DNA of 31,033 bases from positions 1 through 31,033 of the forward strand of contig CAWUJG010000011.1 in assembly GCA_963922775.1 (NCBI GenBank), read 5' to 3'. Positions 1-7,408 of this stretch are shown here, piece after piece. Below the pieces are notes generated by a model that saw nothing but the letters and a program-made list of their open reading frames with translations, searched no databases and was not told the DNA's origin. The position numbers and the translations under genes were made by a program. The stretch's first letter is position 1. Every line of letters starts with the position of its first letter. The stretch comes from JAHDDH01 sp963922775. Lineage in GTDB: Bacteria > Bacteroidota > Bacteroidia > Cytophagales > Amoebophilaceae.

Positions 1-2
1 GT

Positions 3-239
3 CTGAATTTTACTAATGTAGAACGCGATATTTATGAAGGTCGTTTAAAATGGTTCCGCCATGAATCTCTTGTTTTGGAACAATCTTTTGAAAAAGGTAT
101 AGAAAAAGGAGAAAAGCAAAAAGCGCTATCTATTGCTAAAAAATTGTTAAAAAATCATACTTTAAATTCAGAGCAGATAAGTCAAATTACTGGTTTGAGT
201 AAAATAGAAATTGATACTTTAAAATCAATTATAAATTAA
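3..239 (+). CDS. Rpn-family nuclease/transposase, C-terminal part (cut by window edge)
   Basis: An open frame enters from the left edge and stops with TAA at 237-239, giving 79 visible residues. It contains an ERDIYEGRLKWFRHE stretch, a charged EKGIEKGEK linker and a small helical end with the pattern IAKKLL ... ISQITGLSKIEID. This order is typical of the C-terminus of Rpn (recombination-promoting nuclease, PD-(D/E)XK transposase-like) proteins. The tail shares its IA-x-x-L ... TGLS-x-x-x-I pattern with the two ORFs at 30085-31033. The nuclease domain lies outside the window, so intactness cannot be judged. aspC starts 14 bases after the stop. Confidence 0.7.
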   Translation: MNFTNVERDIYEGRLKWFRHESLVLEQSFEKGIEKGEKQKALSIAKKLLKNHTLNSEQISQITGLSKIEIDTLKSIIN

Positions 240-253
240 AAATTTTATTTGTT

Positions 254-1477
254 ATGAACAATAGTTATGATCCCATCTCAGATCGTATAAAAGCATTAAA
301 CCCATCAGCAACTATTGCTATGGCACAAAAAGTATTACAGCTCAAAAATTTAGGAAAAAAAATTATTGATCTTAGTGTTGGAGAACCTAACTTAAATACA
401 CCAATATATATTCAACAGGCAGCTATAGAAGCTATTCAATCTAAAAAATATTTTGGATATGCTCCAGTATCAGGCTATACAGATTTAAAATTAGCCATAG
501 TACAAAAATTGCATAAAGAAAATAATATTGAGTGTACTACAGAACAAATAGTAGTATCTACAGGAGCTAAACAATCCATTGCCAATACCCTACTCACCAT
601 AATTAACCCAGGAGAAGAAATTATTGTTTATACGCCTTACTGGGTAAGCTACTTTAGTTTAATACAATTGGCTAAAGGCATTCCTATCTTTTTAAAAGGA
701 ACATTTGAAAATAATTTTATACCCACACCTCAGCAACTTCAAAAAGCTATTACACCAAAAACTAAGGCTATTATTTATTCTTCCCCTTCTAATCCTACAG
801 GTGCTATACTTACCCATACAGATTTACAAAATATAGTGGATATTATATATCCTCACAAAAAAATTTTTGTTATATCAGATGAAATTTACGAATATCTCAA
901 CTTTTCGCATAAAAAGCATGTTAGCATAGCTTCTTTAAGAGGAATGCAAGAACGTACTATTACTATTAATGGTTTTTCTAAAGGATTTGCCATGACAGGA
1001 TGGCGTGTAGGCTATCTTGTAGCACCTGAAAATATAGCTAAAGGTTGCGAAAAATTACAGAGTCAGATAACTTCTGCTAGCAATTCTATATCACAAAGGG
1101 CTGCTTTAGCTGCCTTACAGGGCAATTATTTGCAAGAAATAGAAGGTATGAAAGTAGTATACAAAAAAAATAGGGATTATATAATTGAATTTTTTCAAAA
1201 AAATATTCCTCAAATAAAATGCAATATTCCTCAAGGTGCTTTTTATTTATTTATTGACGTGAGTTATTTTTATGGTAAAAAAAATCATAATTATACTATA
1301 ACATCTGCAGATGATTTTTGTATATATATTTTAGAAAAAGCGCATGTTTCTATGGTATCTGGTATTGCTTTTGGAGAAAAAAATTGTGTACGTATTTCTT
1401 ATGCTGCTAGTTATCATGAGTTGATATGTGCTTGTAAACAGATAAAAATAGCTTTGTCTAACTTAGACAATAATTAA
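254..1477 (+). CDS. aspC: Aspartate aminotransferase (class I PLP enzyme)
   Basis: This is a 407-residue fold-type I aminotransferase that probably interconverts aspartate and 2-oxoglutarate with oxaloacetate and glutamate in the cytosol. Visible motifs are SVGEPNLNTP near the N-terminus, the YAPVSGYTDLK block, the SSPSNPTGA motif that contacts the cofactor, the SDEIYEYL aspartate, and the PLP lysine K243 in NGFSKGFAMTGWRVGY. Length matches bacterial aspartate aminotransferases of about 400 residues. The ATG at 254 has no Shine-Dalgarno sequence, as usual in Bacteroidota. It is convergent with ybaB across a terminator-like hairpin. The exact amino-acid preference cannot be read from sequence alone. 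Confidence 0.93.
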   Translation: MNNSYDPISDRIKALNPSATIAMAQKVLQLKNLGKKIIDLSVGEPNLNTPIYIQQAAIEAIQSKKYFGYAPVSGYTDLKLAIVQKLHKENNIECTTEQIVVSTGAKQSIANTLLTIINPGEEIIVYTPYWVSYFSLIQLAKGIPIFLKGTFENNFIPTPQQLQKAITPKTKAIIYSSPSNPTGAILTHTDLQNIVDIIYPHKKIFVISDEIYEYLNFSHKKHVSIASLRGMQERTITINGFSKGFAMTGWRVGYLVAPENIAKGCEKLQSQITSASNSISQRAALAALQGNYLQEIEGMKVVYKKNRDYIIEFFQKNIPQIKCNIPQGAFYLFIDVSYFYGKKNHNYTITSADDFCIYILEKAHVSMVSGIAFGEKNCVRISYAASYHELICACKQIKIALSNLDNN

Positions 1478-1516
1478 TATTTTTTTGCTTTGATCCTTGA
1501 TCAACAAAAAAAATAT
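1478..1516. terminator. Bidirectional terminator-like hairpin between aspC and ybaB
   Basis: A run of seven T ending in G (1480-1487) pairs with C and a run of A (1505-1512). Inside it TTGAT (1490-1494) pairs with ATCAA (1500-1504) around a five-base loop. The two genes converge here, so the stem with its A/T flanks fits an intrinsic terminator for both strands. There is a small bulge at 1488-1489. Confidence 0.6.
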
Positions 1517-1519
1517 CTT

Positions 1520-1849
1520 TTAAAATAAACTGTCTAAATTAATTGGAAATCCTTCAAAAATTTCTTTATAGTTGTTTTGTAATGTATCTTTAATTTTAGC
1601 TTCTATATTGCCTATCGCCATATTTATGGCAGCTACTATCAGGTCTTGAAGTACTACCTTATCTTTTGTGTTAAGCAATGATATATCTATATCTATAGAT
1701 AGAACCCTTTTTTCTCCATTAACTGTTACTTTAACTAACCCTGCTCCAGATTCACCTGTAGCTTTAAGTGTACACATTAATGTTTTAATTTCTTTGGCTT
1801 TGTTTTGTACATCTTTCATTTTGCCAAACATTTTAAATATATCCATCAT
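1520..1849 (-). CDS. YbaB/EbfC-family nucleoid-associated protein
   Basis: This 109-residue protein has the YbaB/EbfC pattern: a methionine-rich N-terminal helix (MFGKMKDVQNKAKEIK), a central strand region GLVKVTVNGEKRVLSIDID and a C-terminal helix DLIVAAINMAIGNIEAKI. Family members are small dimeric DNA-binding proteins coating the nucleoid. The length is normal. Two adjacent ATG codons (1849 and 1846) are possible starts. In many bacteria ybaB sits beside dnaX and recR; here it stands alone between aspC and the dtxR-type regulator, transcribed away from the latter. Confidence 0.88.
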   Translation of the reverse strand: MMDIFKMFGKMKDVQNKAKEIKTLMCTLKATGESGAGLVKVTVNGEKRVLSIDIDISLLNTKDKVVLQDLIVAAINMAIGNIEAKIKDTLQNNYKEIFEGFPINLDSLF

Positions 1850-1925
1850 CAGAATAAAAATTTTTGTCTAGTTAGTATTTTTATTCAATCTACACATTTT
1901 TTCGCGTTATTCCTTATATAATAAC

Positions 1926-2032
1926 ATTATAAAAAAATTATAATATTATTATTACATTTATATTTTTTATATAAATTACTGATAATCAGTTACTTGTTAA
2001 AGTAAACTAAATAAAATTTAGTTTACTTTAAT
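1926..2032. promoter_or_regulatory. Inverted-repeat cluster in the ybaB / dtxR-like divergent region
   Basis: The 278-base region between the two divergent genes holds three inverted repeats: ATTATAA/TTATAAT (1926-1932/1938-1944), the 13-base palindrome ACTGAT-A-ATCAGT (1978-1990), and a perfect 15-base repeat, arms 1997-2011 and 2017-2031, beginning TTAAAGTAAACTAAA. The last could pair 16 bases with a 3-base loop. Between divergent genes these are more likely operators than terminators, and the adjacent regulator is an obvious candidate binder. That link is inference. Confidence 0.45.
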
Positions 2033-2127
2033 ATTGTTTTTGTACCTATATATATTTTAAAAAAATATTTTTACCTTTATAAAAAAAATATTAAACATGT
2101 TAAAAATAAAATTTAAACAAGGTTAAA

Positions 2128-2793
2128 ATGACAAAAGCAGAAAAAATATATTTGAAAACAATATTTCATTTGGATGAAAAAAAAAATAACCCTATAACTA
2201 CAAATACACTTTCATGTTGCTTGAAAACTACACCAGCAGCAGTAACTGCCATGGTAAAAAAGCTAGCAAAAAAAAATTTGATAAACTATCAAAAATATCA
2301 AGGAGTAATTATAACAGTATTAGGAAAAAAAATGGTGATGCCAATTATAAGAAGTTATAGACTATGGAAAGTATTTTTAATGCAAAAATTGTATATATCA
2401 GAAGAAAATATAGTAAAAATAGCAACAGAACTCAGCTGTTCTACATCTATACTGCTTACAAACCATTTGGATCGGTACTTAGCACATCCTATTATAGATC
2501 CATATGGAGATCCTATACCAGATATACATGGTAATGTGCAAACACATAACCATATTTTACTTACAGAATTAAAAGAAAATGATACAGGAATTATAAAAAG
2601 TTACTTAAACCATACACCAGGATTTTTGCATTACCTAAAAAAAAGAGGAATAAAACTAGAAAGTAAAGTTAAAGTAATAGAACAATTTTCATTTGATAAC
2701 TCTATGGATATCATAGTAAATAATTATATAAATCTAAATATTTCTTTTAAAATAGGTAAAAATATATATATTCAACCTATGGGTGATAATTAG
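2128..2793 (+). CDS. DtxR/MntR-fold transcriptional regulator lacking metal ligands
   Basis: The 221-residue product has the DtxR-family order: winged helix-turn-helix (about residues 1-65), dimerisation helices (about 70-140, with the family motif HPIIDPYGDPIPD) and an SH3-like FeoA-type domain (about 150-218, ending KIGKNIYIQPM). Family members repress metal-uptake genes when Fe or Mn is bound. Aligned by eye to Bacillus MntR, the ligand positions D8, E11, H77, E99, E102 and H103 read I7, K10, Y77, T100, S103 and C104, and DtxR H79/E83/H98 read Y77/K81/K97. Metal sensing by the usual sites therefore looks lost. It starts the operon that continues with the MCE protein 49 bases downstream. 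Fold assignment is firm; signal and targets are unknown. Confidence 0.85.
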   Translation: MTKAEKIYLKTIFHLDEKKNNPITTNTLSCCLKTTPAAVTAMVKKLAKKNLINYQKYQGVIITVLGKKMVMPIIRSYRLWKVFLMQKLYISEENIVKIATELSCSTSILLTNHLDRYLAHPIIDPYGDPIPDIHGNVQTHNHILLTELKENDTGIIKSYLNHTPGFLHYLKKRGIKLESKVKVIEQFSFDNSMDIIVNNYINLNISFKIGKNIYIQPMGDN

Positions 2794-2842
2794 AATATAA
2801 ATATTTTTTAATTTCACTAAAATTATATTAATTTAATATATT

Positions 2843-3787
2843 ATGATAAAGATGAAACAAAAAATTCAGATAGGACTATTTTCTTTTGTCGTATCTCTTG
2901 CTTTTTATTTTAGTATTCAATTTTTAAAAGGTATTTCTTTTTTTTCAACACAAAAATATATTTACTATATTCTTTATGATAGGATAGAAAATTTAAAAAT
3001 TTCTAACCCAGTAGTCTTAAATGGATTAGAAATAGGCCTTGTACGTGATATTAAATTTTTACCAAACAAAAATTATAAAATACAAGTAACCTGTGCTATA
3101 GATAAAAATATAGCCCTAACAGAAAAATCTGTGGCTACTATTGTAAGTCATGACCTTTTAGGAAGTAAAGCTATTGATATTAAACTAGAACAACAAGGAA
3201 AAAAATTAGATAATAAAAAATTTCTAATAGGAAAAGTAGAAGGTAATATACAAGATAATTTAAAAAATAGCTTTCTTCCATTAATAGAGGAACTCAAGTC
3301 TACATCCGTAGCTTTACATGAATTTATATCTACTATTGCAAAAAGTCAGCAAAAAATTAATGAAACTATTAATAATATAGAAGCAATTACGTATAATTTC
3401 AAAAATTTAACTTTAAATAGTCAAGAAAAAATTGATAGAATGATAGGAAAATTTTCTGAAATTACAAATTTTATCTCCTGTAAAAATACAGGTATCCTCC
3501 CTATTTTTTCTAAAGCAAATACATTGATAGAAAATATCAATAATGCAAATTTTGGCAATAGTATAAAAAAATTTGATCAATTATTAAACGAGCTTCAAAT
3601 AGCCTTGTCACCAAATAATACTACAGGTACCCTATCTATGCTATTACATAATAAAAAACTTTATACAGATACTAACCACACCTTAAAAAATTTGAATCAA
3701 TTATTTATAGACATAAAAAATAACCCTAATAGATATATTCACTTTTCCATATTCGGACAAAAAAAAACAAAAAATAATTGGCAGTGA
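2843..3787 (+). CDS. mlaD: MCE-domain (MlaD-like) lipid transport protein
   Basis: The 314-residue protein has one N-terminal membrane helix (about residues 8-27), a single MCE domain (about 38-117: NPVVLNGLEIGLVRDIKFLP, VATIVSHDLLGSKAIDIKL) and a long helical C-terminal part. MlaD-type proteins sit in the inner membrane facing the periplasm as a hexamer that channels phospholipids for an ABC transporter. No MlaE or MlaF partner is in the window. ATG at 2843 or 2852 are both possible starts. Its stop overlaps the start of the downstream carboxyltransferase, implying one transcript. The gene is placed by family; transport direction is not deducible. Confidence 0.85.
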   Translation: MIKMKQKIQIGLFSFVVSLAFYFSIQFLKGISFFSTQKYIYYILYDRIENLKISNPVVLNGLEIGLVRDIKFLPNKNYKIQVTCAIDKNIALTEKSVATIVSHDLLGSKAIDIKLEQQGKKLDNKKFLIGKVEGNIQDNLKNSFLPLIEELKSTSVALHEFISTIAKSQQKINETINNIEAITYNFKNLTLNSQEKIDRMIGKFSEITNFISCKNTGILPIFSKANTLIENINNANFGNSIKKFDQLLNELQIALSPNNTTGTLSMLLHNKKLYTDTNHTLKNLNQLFIDIKNNPNRYIHFSIFGQKKTKNNWQ

Positions 3788-5244
3788 AAAAACTTACCAC
3801 AAAAGAAAGAATAAAATACTTAATAGATCCACATACAGAAATATTAACTATAGGAGAAGATATTGATAATAATAAACCAAGTGGTATTACTATAGCTTTA
3901 GGATATATTCATAATCTTATATGCGTTATTGTAGCTAATAACCATCAGATAAAATCAGGATGTTACTTTCCTATAACCATAAAAAAACACTTGAGAGCAC
4001 AAGAAATTGCTATACAAAACCATATTCCTATTATCTATTTAGTAGATAGTGCAGGTATATATCTTCCTCTTCAAGAAGAAATATTTCCGGATAATAATGA
4101 CTTTGGTAAAATATTTTACCAAAGTGCAAAAATGTCTGCAAAAGGCATCATTCAAATAGCAGCTATTATGGGCCATTGCGTGGCAGGGGGAGCATATTTA
4201 CCTATTTTATCTGATGAGTCTTTTATGGTAGATAAAAGTAGTGGGCTATTTTTAGCAGGTTCTTATTTAGTAAAATCAGCCATAGGAGAAAAAATAGATA
4301 ATGAAACATTAGGTGGATCTACTATGCATTGTGGAAATTCAGGAATAGTCGATTATAAATTTGATGATGAAAAAAAATGTTTAGAAGCTATAAGAAAAAA
4401 AATAGCAAAATTTACACACCATTTTTCTCCCAATATTATCCCCTCAAATAAAAAAGTACCTAAACTAAATATACAGTATGCTTTAAAAAAACTATCAAAA
4501 ACAAAAAAAATAAATCAAGACACTAATCTCATTATTGAAGGCATAGTAGATCAAAATAGTTTTGAACCTTATAAAGCTTTGTATGGGCAAACTCTATTAT
4601 GTGGATATGCCTATATTGAAGGATTTCCTGTCGGTATTATTGCGAACCAAAGAAAAATGGTAAAAAAAACCCAAGGAGAAACACAGATAGGAGGAGTAAT
4701 TTATCCAGATAGTGCCCAAAAAGCTACAAAATTTATCATGAACTGTAATCAACACATGATTCCTTTAGTATTTTTACAAGATGTAAATGGATTTATAATA
4801 GGAAGTAAAGCAGAAAAACAAGGTATGCTAAAAGAAGGAGCAAAAATGATTCATGTTATAGCCAATACTGTTGTACCTAAGTTTACTGTAATTATTGGCA
4901 ATGCCTATGGAGCAGGATATTATGCTATGTGTGGAAGGGCTTTTAAGCCTAATTTAATATTAGCCTGGCCTCAGGCAAAAATTGGTGTAATGCAAGGCAA
5001 AATAGCTGCTAGCACTTTAATCAATATCAAAAAAAATACATTAAATGAAGAAGAAGAAAAAATAATGCGACAAAATATAGAAAAAAATTATAGCCAAAAA
5101 ACAGATATAAAATATGCTGCCTCTAAACTATGGATAGATGCTATTATATCTCCAGAAAAAACAAGGTATTGGCTAGCTAAGGGCCTTGAAGCAGCAAGTT
5201 ATGCACCAAAAAAAAAAATGAAGATAGGCATGTTACAAATATGA
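3778..5244 (+). CDS. Acyl-CoA carboxylase carboxyltransferase (beta) subunit
   Basis: This subunit transfers CO2 from carboxybiotin to an acyl-CoA. The 488 residues contain both crotonase-like halves. The N-terminal half has YFPITIKKHLRAQEIA, DSAGIYLPLQEE, MSAKGIIQIAAIMG and GGAYLPILSDES. The C-terminal half has IGGVIYPDSAQKATKF, FLQDVNGFIIGS, VPKFTVIIGNAYGAGYYAM and a WPQAKIGVMQG oxyanion region. These resemble methylcrotonyl-CoA-type beta subunits more than propionyl-CoA ones, but the substrate is uncertain. No biotin carboxylase or biotin carrier gene is near. The frame has no ATG start: TTG 3778 and GTG 3784 are available, and the GTG overlaps the mlaD stop as GTGA, suggesting translational coupling. 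The C-terminus contains a run of 11 A (5208-5218). Confidence 0.85.
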   Translation: MAVKKLTTKERIKYLIDPHTEILTIGEDIDNNKPSGITIALGYIHNLICVIVANNHQIKSGCYFPITIKKHLRAQEIAIQNHIPIIYLVDSAGIYLPLQEEIFPDNNDFGKIFYQSAKMSAKGIIQIAAIMGHCVAGGAYLPILSDESFMVDKSSGLFLAGSYLVKSAIGEKIDNETLGGSTMHCGNSGIVDYKFDDEKKCLEAIRKKIAKFTHHFSPNIIPSNKKVPKLNIQYALKKLSKTKKINQDTNLIIEGIVDQNSFEPYKALYGQTLLCGYAYIEGFPVGIIANQRKMVKKTQGETQIGGVIYPDSAQKATKFIMNCNQHMIPLVFLQDVNGFIIGSKAEKQGMLKEGAKMIHVIANTVVPKFTVIIGNAYGAGYYAMCGRAFKPNLILAWPQAKIGVMQGKIAASTLINIKKNTLNEEEEKIMRQNIEKNYSQKTDIKYAASKLWIDAIISPEKTRYWLAKGLEAASYAPKKKMKIGMLQI

Positions 5245-5259
5245 AGCGTTAAAAACGCT
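5245..5259. terminator. Short hairpin after the carboxyltransferase gene
   Basis: AGCGTT (5245-5250) and AACGCT (5254-5259) form a perfect six-base stem immediately after the TGA stop. No T-run follows, so it is a weak terminator on its own. It may act together with the stronger stem at 5275-5311. Confidence 0.35.
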
Positions 5260-5274
5260 AACCAAATATCTAAT

Positions 5275-5311
5275 ATAAAATGTAAATAGCATAATACTAT
5301 TTACATTTTAT
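5275..5311. terminator. Bidirectional terminator between carboxyltransferase gene and dnaK
   Basis: A perfect 15-base stem, arms 5275-5289 and 5297-5311 with a seven-base loop CATAATA, lies between two convergent genes. The arm core is TGTAAATAG/CTATTTACA with A- and T-rich outer pairs, so a T-run is present in the RNA of either strand. This is the clearest terminator in the window. Confidence 0.75.
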
Positions 5312-5326
5312 TATTCTATTAGAATA

Positions 5327-7264
5327 TTATTTTTTTTCTTTATCGTCTTCTACTTCTTCATAATCTACATCAGCAACATCATTATCATTACTATTAGCAT
5401 CATCTGTTTTTTTTTTTGACTGATTTTGTGCTTGCTGCTTTTTCATCATATCTTTTACTGCATCTTCATTCATACCTCCCATAATACTTGCAGACATCTT
5501 ATTTAATTCATCTTTTATAGTTTTTATTTTTGTTATATCTTTTTCTTTATATGCTTCTTTCATAGCTGATAATATCTCTTCAATTTGCTTTTTCTTATCT
5601 TCAGGTAATTTATTCCCATTTTCTTTTAAGTTTTTTTCTGTCTGAAAAATTAAGTTATCTGCTTCATTTAGTATAGTAACTTTTTCTTTTTCTTTTTTAT
5701 CTTCTTCTGCATGTAATGTAGCCTCTTTTTTCATTTTCTCTATTTCTTCTTCAGATAATCCAGAAGAAGCTTCTATACGTATTTTTTGCTCTTTTCCTGT
5801 ACCTTGATCTTTAGCAGATACATTAAGAATACCATTAGCATCAATATCAAATGTTACTTCTATTTTAGGTACACCTCTTGGTGCTGAAGGAATACCATCT
5901 AAGTGAAACATACCAATAGTTTTATTCCCTTTAGCAATAGACCTTTCTCCTTGCAGTACATGAATACCTACAGAAGATTGATTATCTGATGCTGTAGAAA
6001 ATATTTCTGATTTTTTTGAGGGTATAGTAGTATTAGCCTCTATAAGCTTGGTAAATACCCCCCCCATAGTTTCTATACCTAAAGACAAAGGAGTAACATC
6101 AAGTAGTAAAACATCTTTTACTTCTCCTGTAAGCACACCACCTTGAATAGCAGCTCCAACAGCTACCACTTCATCAGGATTAACACCTTTTGATGGCTTT
6201 TTATTAAAAAATTTTTCTACTTCTGTTTGTATTTTTGGTATTCTTGTTGATCCACCTACTAAAACCACTTCATCAATATCTGAAGCAGATAATTCTGCAT
6301 CTTGTAATGCTTTTTTACATGGTATTAGTGTACGCTGTATTAAATCATCTGTTATTTTTTCAAACTGTGCTCTTGTAAGTGTTGTAACCAAATGCTTTGG
6401 CATACCATCTACAGCAGTAATATAGGGTAGATTAATTTCTGTGCTTATACTGCTTGAAAGTTCTATTTTTGCCTTTTCTGCTGCTTCTTTAAGTCTTTGT
6501 AAAGCTGTAGGATCTTTTTTTAAATTGATACCTTCTTCTTTTTGAAAGAAATCAGCTAACCAATCAATAATTTTTTGATCAAAATTATCTCCTCCTAAAC
6601 TTACATCTCCATTGGTTGATTTTACTTCAAATACACCATCACCCAATTCTAGTACAGAAATATCAAATGTACCTCCTCCAAGGTCAAAAACAGCTATTTT
6701 CATCTCTTTATTTTGCTTGTCTAAACCATAAGCTAAAGAAGCTGCTGTAGGCTCATTAATAATTCTTTTTACATCTAACCCTGCTATTTTACCTGCTTCT
6801 TTTGTAGCTTGTCTTTCTGCATCATTAAAATAAGCTGGCACAGTAATTACAGCTTCTTTTACTGTTGTACCTAAATAATCTTCTGCAGTATTTTTCATTT
6901 TTTGTAAAATCATAGCAGAAATTTCTTGCGGTGTATAATTTCGATCTCCAATTTTAACCTTTATAGTATCATTGCTACCCTGCTCTACTTTATAGGCTAC
7001 TTCAGAAGTTGAATCTTGTACTTCAGCATATTTTTTACCCATAAACCTTTTCACAGAACCAATGGTATTTTGAGGATTAATAATAGCTTGCCTTTTTGCT
7101 GGATCACCAACTTTACGTTCTCCCTTACCTTTATTTAAAAAAGCCACTACAGAAGGTGTAGTACGCTTTCCTTCACTATTTGCAATTACTATAGGTTCAT
7201 TACCTTCCATAACAGCTACACAAGAATTTGTAGTTCCTAAATCAATGCCAATTATTTTTGCCAT
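5327..7264 (-). CDS. dnaK: Chaperone protein DnaK (Hsp70)
   Basis: The 645-residue Hsp70 binds exposed hydrophobic stretches under ATP control. Visible parts are the ATPase domain (residues 1 to about 385: IGIDLGTTNSCVAV, VFDLGGGTFDIS, VLVGGSTRIPKIQ), the DVLLLDVTPLSLGIE linker, the beta substrate-binding domain, the helical lid, and an acidic disordered C-terminus ending EVEDDKEKK. Length and motifs are normal, so it looks functional. grpE and dnaJ are not adjacent. No CIRCE element is present upstream. A 17-base inverted repeat (7353-7369) lies in the shared intergenic region with prfA. The TMGGVF motif (residues 399-404) is encoded by a run of eight G. Confidence 0.98.
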   Translation of the reverse strand: MAKIIGIDLGTTNSCVAVMEGNEPIVIANSEGKRTTPSVVAFLNKGKGERKVGDPAKRQAIINPQNTIGSVKRFMGKKYAEVQDSTSEVAYKVEQGSNDTIKVKIGDRNYTPQEISAMILQKMKNTAEDYLGTTVKEAVITVPAYFNDAERQATKEAGKIAGLDVKRIINEPTAASLAYGLDKQNKEMKIAVFDLGGGTFDISVLELGDGVFEVKSTNGDVSLGGDNFDQKIIDWLADFFQKEEGINLKKDPTALQRLKEAAEKAKIELSSSISTEINLPYITAVDGMPKHLVTTLTRAQFEKITDDLIQRTLIPCKKALQDAELSASDIDEVVLVGGSTRIPKIQTEVEKFFNKKPSKGVNPDEVVAVGAAIQGGVLTGEVKDVLLLDVTPLSLGIETMGGVFTKLIEANTTIPSKKSEIFSTASDNQSSVGIHVLQGERSIAKGNKTIGMFHLDGIPSAPRGVPKIEVTFDIDANGILNVSAKDQGTGKEQKIRIEASSGLSEEEIEKMKKEATLHAEEDKKEKEKVTILNEADNLIFQTEKNLKENGNKLPEDKKKQIEEILSAMKEAYKEKDITKIKTIKDELNKMSASIMGGMNEDAVKDMMKKQQAQNQSKKKTDDANSNDNDVADVDYEEVEDDKEKK

Positions 7265-7352
7265 AATATTTTTTATTTAATTTAAAAATTATAATTATTT
7301 TTCTTTTTTTATAGAAACAATTTATATGCCGATATGATTTGTATATAAAATA

Positions 7353-7369
7353 TATGTCAATATGACATA
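7353..7369. promoter_or_regulatory. Perfect inverted repeat between divergent dnaK and prfA
   Basis: TATGTCA (7353-7359) is repeated inverted as TGACATA (7363-7369) with a three-base centre. It lies about 90 bases upstream of dnaK and 40 bases upstream of prfA. The dyad fits a dimeric regulator, but nothing ties it to a known family, and it does not match CIRCE. Confidence 0.35.
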
Positions 7370-7408
7370 AAAATTCACTAAATTATATTTTTTAAAACTA
7401 AAAACACA

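Noticed and set aside
1926..1944. ATTATAA/TTATAAT inverted repeat as an operator on its own
   Set aside because: It is made only of A and T in a region of the same composition, so chance is likely. It is listed only as part of the cluster.
7333..7342. TATGATTTG as a prfA promoter -7 element
   Set aside because: It has three bases between TA and TTTG where the consensus TAnnTTTG has two, and no good -33 TTTG is at the right distance.
7265..7408. Search for a CIRCE heat-shock operator upstream of dnaK
   Set aside because: No TTAGCACTC-N9-GAGTGCTAA or close variant is present.
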